Source: Candidatus Woesearchaeota archaeon (GTDB taxonomy: Archaea > Nanobdellota > Nanobdellia > Woesearchaeales > ARS49). Taken from it: a DNA stretch of 14,036 nt. Where the stretch lies: assembly GCA_003694525.1 (NCBI GenBank), contig RFLK01000040.1, forward strand, positions 1-14,036, read 5' to 3'. The notes under the pieces are model-generated. The model saw only the letters and a list, made by a program, of their open reading frames with translations. It was not told the origin of the DNA and made no database searches. The position numbers and the translations under genes are program-made. This document shows positions 6,418 through 12,117 of this stretch, piece after piece (within the stretch, counting starts at the first letter, position 1; every line of letters starts with the position of its first letter).

Positions 6418-7122
6418 TTACTGCGGGAAGGGGAACTCTTCCTGGCTAACCCAGCAAACCGGCACTTCAACGCCATTGAGAACAACAGAAGTCCACTGGT
6501 GCTCGCCGTTCTTGTTCTTCACAAGACCTTCGAGTATGTTCTCCCTTATCATCTGCTCGCTTGCAGGCTTGTCCTGCTCTGCTCCGACAGAATTTGCATA
6601 GCAGTAAAAGTCACCGCCAGTCTTTCCAGTATACTTTTCTGGAGGCCTGCTCTTTGCAGCACTCGCGCGCGGATAATAACCAAGACCTCCCTCAGATGCG
6701 CCCTTTACAGGAACCGCATAACAGTTAAACTGCTCTTCAGGATTTGGAATCTTGGCTCCAAGCCAGAGATCCTTCTCGCAAGCATTGACATCCTCAAGAG
6801 ATGCATAACCAGACTTTACAACGTATGCTGGAGTCCTCAAGCCGACAGTCTCGTGAACCTGCTGCAAAGGAGCTCCTGCGGGCGCTGGATATTCCACAGA
6901 AGGACCATAAGGATCAGCGTTTACAGGATACGTCACTGCAATTCCTGAACGCTCAGGAACATACTCTCGCGCACCTTTTGCGTACGCTCCACTATCATAA
7001 ACATCACCAATGGCAGCAGCATCAGCACTTGCGCGCGTGAACAAAAGCACAAGACCGATAACAGCTATAATCGCCACAACACCCAATATAACCAAACCAG
7101 TGCTTACCTGACCTCTTTTCAT
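6418..7122 (-). CDS. Exported protein with class III-like (pilin-type) N-terminal segment
   Basis: The start chosen (7122) gives MKRGQVSTGLVILGVVAIIAVIGLVLLFTRA: a short basic leader ending KRG|Q, then about 25 hydrophobic residues. This resembles archaeal class III signal peptides, cut by a prepilin peptidase before Gln, but the usual Glu five residues into the mature protein is Gly here. The remaining 200 residues are polar, Pro/Tyr/Gly-rich and presumably outside the cell. They contain four Cys (in NACEKD, FNCYAV, FYCYAN and PVCWVS contexts) that could form two disulfides. No enzyme motif seen. An in-frame ATG six bases upstream is less likely: AAAGGAGG sits eight bases from the chosen ATG, an ideal Shine-Dalgarno spacing. 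It may be a pilin-like or simple membrane-anchored surface protein. It follows thrS, with its own promoter. Confidence 0.8.
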   Translation of the reverse strand: MKRGQVSTGLVILGVVAIIAVIGLVLLFTRASADAAAIGDVYDSGAYAKGAREYVPERSGIAVTYPVNADPYGPSVEYPAPAGAPLQQVHETVGLRTPAYVVKSGYASLEDVNACEKDLWLGAKIPNPEEQFNCYAVPVKGASEGGLGYYPRASAAKSRPPEKYTGKTGGDFYCYANSVGAEQDKPASEQMIRENILEGLVKNKNGEHQWTSVVLNGVEVPVCWVSQEEFPFPQ

Positions 7123-7130
7123 AAACATAA

Positions 7131-7138
7131 CCTCCTTT
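7131..7138 (-). promoter_or_regulatory. Strong Shine-Dalgarno sequence
   Basis: The minus strand reads AAAGGAGG, eight bases before the ATG at 7122. It is the best ribosome-binding site in the window and decides the start of the pilin-like gene over the ATG at 7128, which would be only two bases away. Confidence 0.7.
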
Positions 7139-7160
7139 AGAGTGGAACAAAGCAAAAGCG

Positions 7161-7180
7161 TATTTAAATCTTGCGCAAGA
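7161..7180 (-). promoter_or_regulatory. TATA box and adjacent 12-base palindrome upstream of the pilin-like gene
   Basis: The minus strand has ATTTAAATA at 7161-7169. About 25 bases downstream this places the transcript start near 7137-7140, giving a short leader that includes the Shine-Dalgarno sequence. Immediately upstream, TCTTGCGCAAGA at 7169-7180 is a perfect palindrome touching the TATA box, where TFB contacts DNA and where archaeal regulators often bind. The TATA call is fairly sure; an operator role for the palindrome is inference. Confidence 0.5.
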
Positions 7181-7197
7181 GTTGCAAGTCGCGCAAT

Positions 7198-9114
7198 CTA
7201 CTTTCTCTCCTTTATCTCGCGAAGAAGCCTCTGCTTAAAATCCTCAACAGAGACAGGCCCGAAAACCTCGCCCTCTCGAGTCCTAACCTGCAAATCGCCC
7301 TCGAGCTCCTTCTCCCCAAAAACCAAAATATAATTAACCTGATCAATCTGAGCCTTGCGAACTCTCTTGCTTACAGACTCTGAGCTATCATCAATCTCTG
7401 CGCGAATTCCCCCTTTGCGCAAAACATCAACAAGACCCAAAGCCCCCTCAACAAACTTCTCAGATACTGGAACAACCCTTGCCTGCTCTGGCGCACACCA
7501 GAGAGGGAACCTCCCTCCAGTCTGCTCAATGAAAACGGACAAGAAACGCTCAATAGAACCCAAAAGCGCCTTGTGAATCATAACAGGAGTCTTCTCCTTG
7601 CCATCAGAATCAGTATACTTCAAATCAAAACGGGACGGTTGGGCAAAATCAAGCTGCTGCGTTGCGCACTGCCAATGCCTTCCAAAAGCATCCCTTACCA
7701 TAATGTCTATCTTAGGACCATAAAATGCAGCCTCTCCTTCTGCAACAAAATGATCAAGATCCAGCTCGTGAGCAACGCTCTTAATTATGTCCTGAGCGCG
7801 CTCCCATTGATTTGCGTCGCCAAGATACGCCTTCTTGTTCTTTGGATCCCAAAAAGAGAGACGAGCGGTGAATGACATTCCAAGAGTAGAATACAAATCC
7901 TTAATCATGCGCATTATGTTCTCAAACTCCCCCCTTATCTGATCCATAGTGCAAAAAACATGGCCGTCATCCTGGGTTAGAGAGCGAACGCGGGAGAGGC
8001 CTGAGAGCTCTCCTGACTTCTCATCGCGATAACAGGTTGTCGTCTCCATATACCTTATCGGAAGATCACGATAACTTCGAGGACGAGACGCATAAATCTG
8101 CGCGTGGTGAGGACAATTCATAGGCTTGAGCGCAAACTCGTCGCTTGTCTCCTGACTCTTCACCAAAAACAACTCCTCGCCAAACTTGTCCCAATGACCT
8201 GACTTTTTGTAAAGCTCAATTTTTGTTATGTGCGGAATCCAAACTTTCCTAAACCCTCCCCTAATCTGAAGCTCCTCAGAAAATTTCACAAGCTCATCGC
8301 GAAGAGTGGTGCCTTTTGGGGTGAAAAGAGGCAAGCCAGAGCCGACAAGATCCGAGAAAGTAAACAAGTCAAGCTTTCTCCCAAGCTTTCTGTGGTCGCG
8401 CTTTTCAAGATCCTCTTGAAGCTTTTGCCATTGCTTGAGCTGTTTTTCCGAAGGGAATGCAGTGCCGTAAATGCGAGTTAGCGCCTCTCTTTTAACATCC
8501 CCTCTCCAGTGCGCTGCAGCTATCTTAGTCAACGCAAATGACTTAACATAACCCGTGCTCGGAACGTGAGGGCCCTCGCACAAATCAATAAAATCGCCCT
8601 GCTTGTATGCTGTTAGCTTGCACCCTTTTTCTGCGAGCTCTTTTGCAAGCTCAAGCTTGAAAGGGTTGTCAGGAAAATGCGCCTTGACATCGTCAAGAGA
8701 CCAATCGACCCGCTCTATCTTGTAATCTGCATCGACAATTTTTCTCATCTCAGACTCTATCTTGCGAAGATCATCCTCTGAAACCTTAAGATCTGCAACA
8801 TCATAGTAGAAACCATTCTCAATAGAAGGCCCTATGGTTATCTTGGCCTTTGGGTACAGCCTCTTCAGCGCCTGAGCGAAAATATGGGCTGCACTGTGTC
8901 TTAACGCATCCCTGCCACCCTCGTCCTCAAAAGTCAATATGCGAACCTTGCCATCTCCCTCAATCGGCAAAGTCAAGCTTTGAACCTTTCCTTCAAACTC
9001 TATTGCAAGCGCATCCTTTGCAAGCCTCTTCCCAACCATCTTTGCAACATCAAGCCCTGTTGCACCTTCTGGAATCTCAAGAACCCTGTCATCAGGAAGC
9101 GTGATTTTTGGCAT
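7198..9114 (-). CDS. thrS: Threonyl-tRNA synthetase, bacterial-type with editing domain
   Basis: Class II synthetase that charges tRNA-Thr. Order: TGS domain (residues 1-62), N2 editing domain with His73-x3-His77 and the Cys179/His183 pair, catalytic core, and anticodon-binding domain (about 540-638). Motif 2 is in the RYMETTTCYRDEKSG...RVRSLTQDD region and motif 3 around GSIERF (519-524). Zinc ligands Cys334, His385 and His514 are all present. At 638 residues it matches the bacterial form (about 640), not the common archaeal ThrRS, whose N-terminal editing domain is a different, DTD-like fold. The ATG at 9114 was chosen because a TATA box lies 20-29 bases upstream and would be inside the longer frame that opens at 9165. 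It is divergent from the small gene at 9214. Confidence 0.97.
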   Translation of the reverse strand: MPKITLPDDRVLEIPEGATGLDVAKMVGKRLAKDALAIEFEGKVQSLTLPIEGDGKVRILTFEDEGGRDALRHSAAHIFAQALKRLYPKAKITIGPSIENGFYYDVADLKVSEDDLRKIESEMRKIVDADYKIERVDWSLDDVKAHFPDNPFKLELAKELAEKGCKLTAYKQGDFIDLCEGPHVPSTGYVKSFALTKIAAAHWRGDVKREALTRIYGTAFPSEKQLKQWQKLQEDLEKRDHRKLGRKLDLFTFSDLVGSGLPLFTPKGTTLRDELVKFSEELQIRGGFRKVWIPHITKIELYKKSGHWDKFGEELFLVKSQETSDEFALKPMNCPHHAQIYASRPRSYRDLPIRYMETTTCYRDEKSGELSGLSRVRSLTQDDGHVFCTMDQIRGEFENIMRMIKDLYSTLGMSFTARLSFWDPKNKKAYLGDANQWERAQDIIKSVAHELDLDHFVAEGEAAFYGPKIDIMVRDAFGRHWQCATQQLDFAQPSRFDLKYTDSDGKEKTPVMIHKALLGSIERFLSVFIEQTGGRFPLWCAPEQARVVPVSEKFVEGALGLVDVLRKGGIRAEIDDSSESVSKRVRKAQIDQVNYILVFGEKELEGDLQVRTREGEVFGPVSVEDFKQRLLREIKERK

Positions 9115-9133
9115 ACCCTTTGCGAGCCCAGAG

Positions 9134-9143
9134 TGTATAAAAG
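9134..9143 (-). promoter_or_regulatory. TATA box for thrS
   Basis: The minus strand reads TTTTATACAC, 20-29 bases upstream of the ATG at 9114. Its position supports the shorter start and a leaderless thrS transcript. Confidence 0.55.
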
Positions 9144-9171
9144 ATTTTCTGGTTAGGAAAATCAAGACAAA

Positions 9172-9181
9172 CCTTTATATA
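9172..9181 (+). promoter_or_regulatory. TATA box for the 9214 gene
   Basis: CCTTTATATA at 9172-9181 predicts transcription from about 9198-9202, leaving a leader of roughly 12-16 bases before the ATG at 9214. Confidence 0.55.
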
Positions 9182-9196
9182 CAAAGCGGGATAAAG

Positions 9197-9212
9197 TGCT
9201 ACTGGAGTAGCA
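9197..9212 (+). promoter_or_regulatory. Start-proximal hairpin with Shine-Dalgarno in its loop
   Basis: TGCTAC (9197-9202) and GTAGCA (9207-9212) form a perfect six-base stem, extendable by a G-T pair, with the loop TGGA. GGAG at 9204-9207 spans loop and stem and lies six bases before the ATG. Depending on the exact transcript start, the stem could fold in the mRNA and affect initiation, or act as a DNA dyad at the start point. Confidence 0.4.
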
Positions 9213-9213
9213 T

Positions 9214-9615
9214 ATGGTCATACTGTTTGACAGGTTCAACCTTCCAAAAGACATCTATGAAGTAGTCTTTGCAACAAACCAGCAGAAGATAGTTGCAAAA
9301 GAGCTCATCAAATACATGGCAAAGAAGAATGCTGAGATAACAAAAACAGAGATGAGCGAGTTTGCAACAAAACTTCACGAAGGGCAATACGAATGCATAC
9401 TCGAAGAGCCCCCATACAAAGGAAAAAGAGTCAAACTATCATACAACAAAAGGCAGTTCTACGATAGAATACTGACCCCTATGAAAGCAATGGGCCTTGT
9501 GGACTACGACCTATACAAGAAAACATACAAGCTTACAAACAAATTTGCAGGAGCACTTGAAAAAATAGGCGCGATGTGGAAAGACGAGCTAAGACGACTT
9601 GGAGTTAGCGGCTAA
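9214..9615 (+). CDS. Uncharacterised 133-residue protein, possibly winged helix
   Basis: No family recognised with certainty. The protein is basic and mostly helical with no membrane span. The segment at residues 80-130 (RQFYDRILTPMKAMGLVDYD, then YKKTYKLTNKFAGAL and a closing amphipathic helix) has the helix-then-hairpin pattern of winged-helix DNA-binding domains, where the YDLYKKTYKLT stretch would be the wing. Residues 15-55 could supply the preceding helices. A role as a small transcription regulator is therefore possible but only inferred. It is divergent from thrS with a separate TATA box and has a leader with GGAG. Its last 27 bases overlap the end of bud32 on the opposite strand. Plus-strand codon style (ATA, AAA, C-ending) supports a real gene. 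Confidence 0.75.
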   Translation: MVILFDRFNLPKDIYEVVFATNQQKIVAKELIKYMAKKNAEITKTEMSEFATKLHEGQYECILEEPPYKGKRVKLSYNKRQFYDRILTPMKAMGLVDYDLYKKTYKLTNKFAGALEKIGAMWKDELRRLGVSG

Positions 9616-10209
9616 CCTCTTCTTGTTCCTGCCCCTGCTCTCAACAACATCAAGCCTTGCTACAACCTCTCCGGCACTAGGATTTTCTTGAAAATAACCC
9701 TCAAGCACGAGATCGTATGCCACATCAAAAACTCCTGAATGCTTGCTCAAAAGAGCGCGGAGAAGAACCTGCAAGTCAACAGCCTTGTCCTCAACTTTCA
9801 AGCTGACAGAGCTGAGCCCAAAATCAATCAAATGAATCTTCCCATCAGATAAGATCATATTGCTCGTCGTAAGATCTCCGTGAACAATATCATTTGCGTG
9901 AAGGCGACCTACAAGCAAGCCTATCTCTCTTGCAAGCTCAACATTTGAGTCCAAAACATCCCGAACTTTAGGCCCTTCAAGATACTCCATCTCAAGCCTC
10001 ATAGACTTCTCGCAAGAGTTCAAAAGAGCAGGAGCTGCAATGCCTGCAGACTTGAGCTTTTGCAAAAGCCTTGCTTCCTTGCGAGTTCTCAGCTTTCTCA
10101 AGCGAGAATCTATGCTCTTGTGCCTGTACCCCTTGCTTATGCGCTCTTTTACGACAACATTCCCTTTCCTGGAAATTATCGCCTCAGCACCTTGCGCAAC
10201 CTTCTCCAT
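9589..10209 (-). CDS. bud32: Bud32, Kae1-associated atypical protein kinase (KEOPS subunit)
   Basis: Bud32 is the small atypical kinase/ATPase of the KEOPS complex, which helps Kae1 make the t6A modification at position 37 of ANN-decoding tRNAs. Visible motifs are Lys21 in NVVVKERI, the family-specific KGYRHKSIDSRLRKLRTRKEARLL block (residues 26-49), the catalytic His110-Gly-Asp112 with Asn117 (HGDLTTSN), the Asp129-Phe-Gly131 metal motif and a C-terminal basic RGRNKKR tail. At 206 residues it is a complete stand-alone Bud32; in some archaea it is fused to Kae1, and no Kae1 gene lies in this window. A TATA box precedes the ATG at 10209 at standard distance. The 3' end overlaps the facing 9214 gene by 27 bases, and rps3ae lies upstream on the same strand. 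Confidence 0.96.
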   Translation of the reverse strand: MEKVAQGAEAIISRKGNVVVKERISKGYRHKSIDSRLRKLRTRKEARLLQKLKSAGIAAPALLNSCEKSMRLEMEYLEGPKVRDVLDSNVELAREIGLLVGRLHANDIVHGDLTTSNMILSDGKIHLIDFGLSSVSLKVEDKAVDLQVLLRALLSKHSGVFDVAYDLVLEGYFQENPSAGEVVARLDVVESRGRNKKRLAANSKSS

Positions 10210-10230
10210 ACTCTGAGGCGCGAAGAAACA

Positions 10231-10240
10231 CTATTTAAAC
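10231..10240 (-). promoter_or_regulatory. TATA box for bud32
   Basis: The minus strand reads GTTTAAATAG, 22-31 bases upstream of the bud32 ATG at 10209, predicting a leaderless transcript separate from rps3ae. Confidence 0.6.
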
Positions 10241-10290
10241 GTTTTCAAAATAACTTTTGCAGAATATACCTAAAGTTTACATATAAGTTG

Positions 10291-10322
10291 AAACTAAAAC
10301 TAAGCTAAAACAGAGCAAAAAA
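10291..10322 (-). terminator. T-rich terminator after rps3ae
   Basis: Immediately after the rps3ae stop the minus strand has T6 followed by two further TTTT runs within 30 bases, a typical archaeal poly-T termination region. It lies before the bud32 TATA box, separating the two units. Confidence 0.55.
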
Positions 10323-10988
10323 TTATGCCTGGGCCGCTGCGGTTTCCTTCTCGACAGCCTCGGCAGGCTCAGAAGGTTTTTCAGGAGCTTTAGGAGGCAA
10401 GATGCGAAGCTTGCCCTTTGCCTGCTCTTTTGATACAAACAAGAACTCTCGAATATCGCAAGGACCCATAGGGTGAACCTTCTTCAAAGTTCGCGCAAGG
10501 CCTCCCTGGAACTTCTTTTGAACCACAAGACGCACAAACTCGTCCTTGTCGAGCTTGTTTGCATACTGAGCAATGTAAGCGCGCATTCTTTTTCGAAGAT
10601 CAGAGAGCAAAGCGCTCGTCACAGTGCCTCTTGTGGTCACAAGAGGCTTTATTCGAACAAAAGTGCCGTCCTTTAGAGAAACTATGAACGAATCTGCAAT
10701 CTTGCTGCGCCTCCTCCTGACAAGCTTTTTTGCAGACGAGGCAAGCATCCTCAAACCCACAAGCTCTGTTGCAGCCTTGCCATCTTTCATCCCAACTATC
10801 TTGAACTTGACATGAATTGACTGCCTCTGAGGCTCGCCTGTTAAAGTCATAAGGCTAACAGAAACGTTGCGACCAACAAGATCCTCAGGAGCTGCCACGT
10901 GAGACTCTCCAAGCTCTTGAAAATCAAAAACTGCAGGAGCAAGAATGGAAACCCATTTCTTCTTTTTGACTGCAACACCTTTTGCCAT
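10323..10988 (-). CDS. rps3ae: Small-subunit ribosomal protein eS1 (S3Ae)
   Basis: Small-subunit protein of archaea and eukaryotes located near the mRNA exit of the 30S particle. The start MAKGVAVKKKKWVSILAP, the segment GRNVSVSLMTLTGEPQRQSI (about residues 39-58), the RRRRSKIADSFIV block and the later KKVHPMGPCDIREFLFV motif are characteristic. The ATG at 10988 is preferred over one 15 bases upstream, since family members begin at this methionine and the TATA box lies 22-31 bases before it. The last 20 or so residues are a Pro/Ala/Glu-rich acidic tail like the one on eS6. It is divergent from the orphan gene starting at 11072. Confidence 0.96.
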   Translation of the reverse strand: MAKGVAVKKKKWVSILAPAVFDFQELGESHVAAPEDLVGRNVSVSLMTLTGEPQRQSIHVKFKIVGMKDGKAATELVGLRMLASSAKKLVRRRRSKIADSFIVSLKDGTFVRIKPLVTTRGTVTSALLSDLRKRMRAYIAQYANKLDKDEFVRLVVQKKFQGGLARTLKKVHPMGPCDIREFLFVSKEQAKGKLRILPPKAPEKPSEPAEAVEKETAAAQA

Positions 10989-11009
10989 AGCGCACGGACG
11001 CACTGATTA

Positions 11010-11019
11010 GTTTATAAAG
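11010..11019 (-). promoter_or_regulatory. TATA box for rps3ae
   Basis: The minus strand reads CTTTATAAAC, 22-31 bases upstream of the ATG at 10988. It forms a divergent promoter pair with the TATA box at 11041-11048. Confidence 0.6.
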
Positions 11020-11040
11020 GTTGCGGATAATGTCACAAGA

Positions 11041-11048
11041 TTTAAAAA
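11041..11048 (+). promoter_or_regulatory. TATA box for the 11072 gene
   Basis: TTTAAAAA lies 24-31 bases before the ATG at 11072, the standard leaderless spacing. Because the frame is open further upstream (ATG at 11021), this element is what favours the shorter start. Confidence 0.5.
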
Positions 11049-11071
11049 TGACACTCTCGCGAGCTTGCCAA

Positions 11072-11410
11072 ATGACAAACATCAATGACGCAATATCGAA
11101 ATTATTGAACAAATTAGGATTGTCAAAGCTAAAAATAGAACTCGCTCTTGAGAATCTAAAAAAAGAAGAGCACGAAAGCGTGTACGATGCGTGGAAAGCG
11201 TACAGGCGGTTTGAAAAAGACAGTGGCCCTGATCCGACATTCTTCCTGCCGTTTGAGATCACGCACTCGAAGAGAAGCTACCTTCACAGGTTATTCTTGA
11301 AAGGGCCAGAGGAAATCATAAAAGCGAGCAAGATCCGCGCTTACGATCTCAGGAAAAGCGCAAGCGGAGAGGATGACAATCCAATATTATACCGCGCACA
11401 CGTAGACTAA
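11072..11410 (+). CDS. Uncharacterised 112-residue protein
   Basis: No family recognised. From the chosen ATG the protein opens with an amphipathic Leu/Lys/Ile helix (residues 4-30, including LLNKLGLSKLKIELALENL), followed by a charged aromatic stretch (YDAWKAYRRFEKD), an unusual Pro/Phe segment (PDPTFFLPFEITHSKRSYLHRLFLKGP), and a basic end. There is no signal peptide or membrane span. The frame extends upstream to ATGs at 11021 and 11030, but these lie before the TATA box and so are unlikely to be translated from this promoter. It converges with tRNA-Arg 24 bases away. The ORF and promoter geometry support a real gene, but nothing indicates its job. Confidence 0.65.
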   Translation: MTNINDAISKLLNKLGLSKLKIELALENLKKEEHESVYDAWKAYRRFEKDSGPDPTFFLPFEITHSKRSYLHRLFLKGPEEIIKASKIRAYDLRKSASGEDDNPILYRAHVD

Positions 11411-11418
11411 CTTAGACC

Positions 11419-11434
11419 AAAAAGAACACAAAAA
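11419..11434 (-). terminator. Poly-T terminator after tRNA-Arg
   Basis: Directly after the discriminator base the minus strand reads TTTTT, six mixed bases, then TTTTT. This fits the T-run termination of archaeal tRNA genes and also shows that no CCA is encoded. Confidence 0.6.
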
Positions 11435-11545
11435 CGGGCCCGCTGGGATTCGAACCCAGGTCGCGAGGTGTCTGCCAGCGCTTGGCTCATATCATCGCAG
11501 GGCGCTGTCCGAAGCCTCGCATCCTATCCACTAGACTACAGGCCC
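11435..11545 (-). tRNA. tRNA-Arg (anticodon UCG) with a 39-base intron
   Basis: The minus strand folds as a tRNA. The seven-pair acceptor stem is GGGCCTG with CGGGCCC (one G-U), discriminator G. The D arm has loop AGTGGATA. The anticodon stem is CGAGG/CCTCG, the variable loop has four bases, and the T arm is CTGGG-TTCGAAT-CCCAG. Removing 39 bases between positions 37 and 38 gives the loop CTTCGGA with anticodon TCG at 11510-11512, reading CGA and probably other CGN Arg codons. A20 and C35, known arginine identity bases, are present. The mature length is 72 before CCA addition, and CCA is not encoded. The promoter is a TATA box overlapping the end of alba. argS lies about 570 bases away on the same strand. 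Confidence 0.95.
11470..11508 (-). other. tRNA-Arg intron at canonical position 37/38
   Basis: The 39-base intron is bounded by a bulge-helix-bulge fold. The 5' bulge is GG^A, cut after the second G (position 37). The 3' bulge is AC^A, cut before position 38. The central helix is CUUC against GCAG, with three pairs and one U-C mismatch at position 34. Beyond the 5' bulge the intron closes with a six-pair stem CAGCGC/GCGCUG. The splicing endonuclease and ligase act on this structure; neither gene is in the window. Confidence 0.85.
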
Positions 11546-11567
11546 GATGAGCTATGAGAAACCGTCT

Positions 11568-11576
11568 GCTTAAAAA
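11568..11576 (-). promoter_or_regulatory. TATA box for tRNA-Arg
   Basis: The minus strand reads TTTTTAAGC, 23-31 bases upstream of the tRNA 5' end at 11545 and just after the alba stop codon. The tRNA can thus be transcribed on its own, though read-through from alba is possible. Confidence 0.5.
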
Positions 11577-11578
11577 CG

Positions 11579-11872
11579 TTACTGAGGATCTTTTTTCAAA
11601 GTTATCTCAATGGATGACACCCTGACCTTTCGGCCCATCTCATTCTGAAACTCCTCAGACCCTATCTCAATACCTGCAACCTTAACCGTGCCTTCAAGAA
11701 AACGCTTTGATGCAACCTCTGCAACATCAACCGCACGACCTATGAACTGCCCCCTTGCCCTTATAGTGACCTCTTGAGCACCTTTGGTCGTAAACTGCAT
11801 AACAACACCAGTGACATAATTCATAAACGGCTTCTTGCCGACGTAGACATAATTCTTTTCGGTCTCGAGCAT
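11579..11872 (-). CDS. alba: Alba-family DNA/RNA-binding chromatin protein
   Basis: Alba is a small dimeric protein that coats DNA and also binds RNA in archaea. Family features are VYVGKKPFMNYVTGVVMQF near the N-terminus, with Lys13-Lys14 matching the nucleic-acid-contacting lysine pair that can be acetylated in Sulfolobus, then the RARGQFIGRAVDVAEVASKRF segment (residues about 39-59), and the final VSSIEITLKK strand. Its 97 residues are the usual size. The start codon overlaps the rps17e stop as TAATG, so translation is probably coupled to eS17, and no separate TATA box is needed. Confidence 0.96.
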   Translation of the reverse strand: MLETEKNYVYVGKKPFMNYVTGVVMQFTTKGAQEVTIRARGQFIGRAVDVAEVASKRFLEGTVKVAGIEIGSEEFQNEMGRKVRVSSIEITLKKDPQ

Positions 11873-12066
11873 TACAAGTCCTCGCGAGTCTTCATCAGAC
11901 GAGTAGCATATCCTGCAACAGTATTTCTGATCTTCTTGCTTGCACCCTCAATGAGCTCTGCAACAGCCTCCTTGTTATCCTCAAAACTTGTCGAGAGCCT
12001 GTTGTGATGCTCTTTTATAAGATCTTCAGTGAGTCTCTTTACCAATTGAGTCTTAATTCTTCCCAT
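11872..12066 (-). CDS. rps17e: Small-subunit ribosomal protein eS17 (S17e)
   Basis: Archaeal/eukaryotic 30S/40S protein. MGRIKTQLVKRLTEDLI (residues 1-17), the FEDNKEAVAELI helix and the SKKIRNTVAGYATRLMK motif (about 43-59) are diagnostic; 64 residues is normal for archaeal eS17. The ATG at 12066 is chosen over an in-frame upstream start at 12084, because the family starts at MGRI and the TATA box is 22-31 bases before 12066, so the longer form would begin close to the TATA itself. The stop codon overlaps the alba start, forming a two-gene operon. Confidence 0.95.
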   Translation of the reverse strand: MGRIKTQLVKRLTEDLIKEHHNRLSTSFEDNKEAVAELIEGASKKIRNTVAGYATRLMKTREDL

Positions 12067-12087
12067 AAAACCGCAAGATAACAAGAT

Positions 12088-12097
12088 GTTTAAAAAG
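12088..12097 (-). promoter_or_regulatory. TATA box for the rps17e-alba operon
   Basis: The minus strand reads CTTTTTAAAC, 22-31 bases upstream of the rps17e ATG at 12066. The T5 run in this gap could also help end transcription from argS. Confidence 0.55.
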
Positions 12098-12117
12098 ATT
12101 TCTCTGAAAACAAGGCA

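Noticed and set aside
7198..9165. Longer thrS start adding 17 residues
   Set aside because: The TATA box at 9134-9143 lies inside the extension, and bacterial-type ThrRS begins directly with the TGS strand as seen from the ATG at 9114.
9199..9387. Minus-strand Cys-rich open frame under the 9214 gene
   Set aside because: Antisense shadow; it would need a start inside the orphan gene and shows no regulatory signals.
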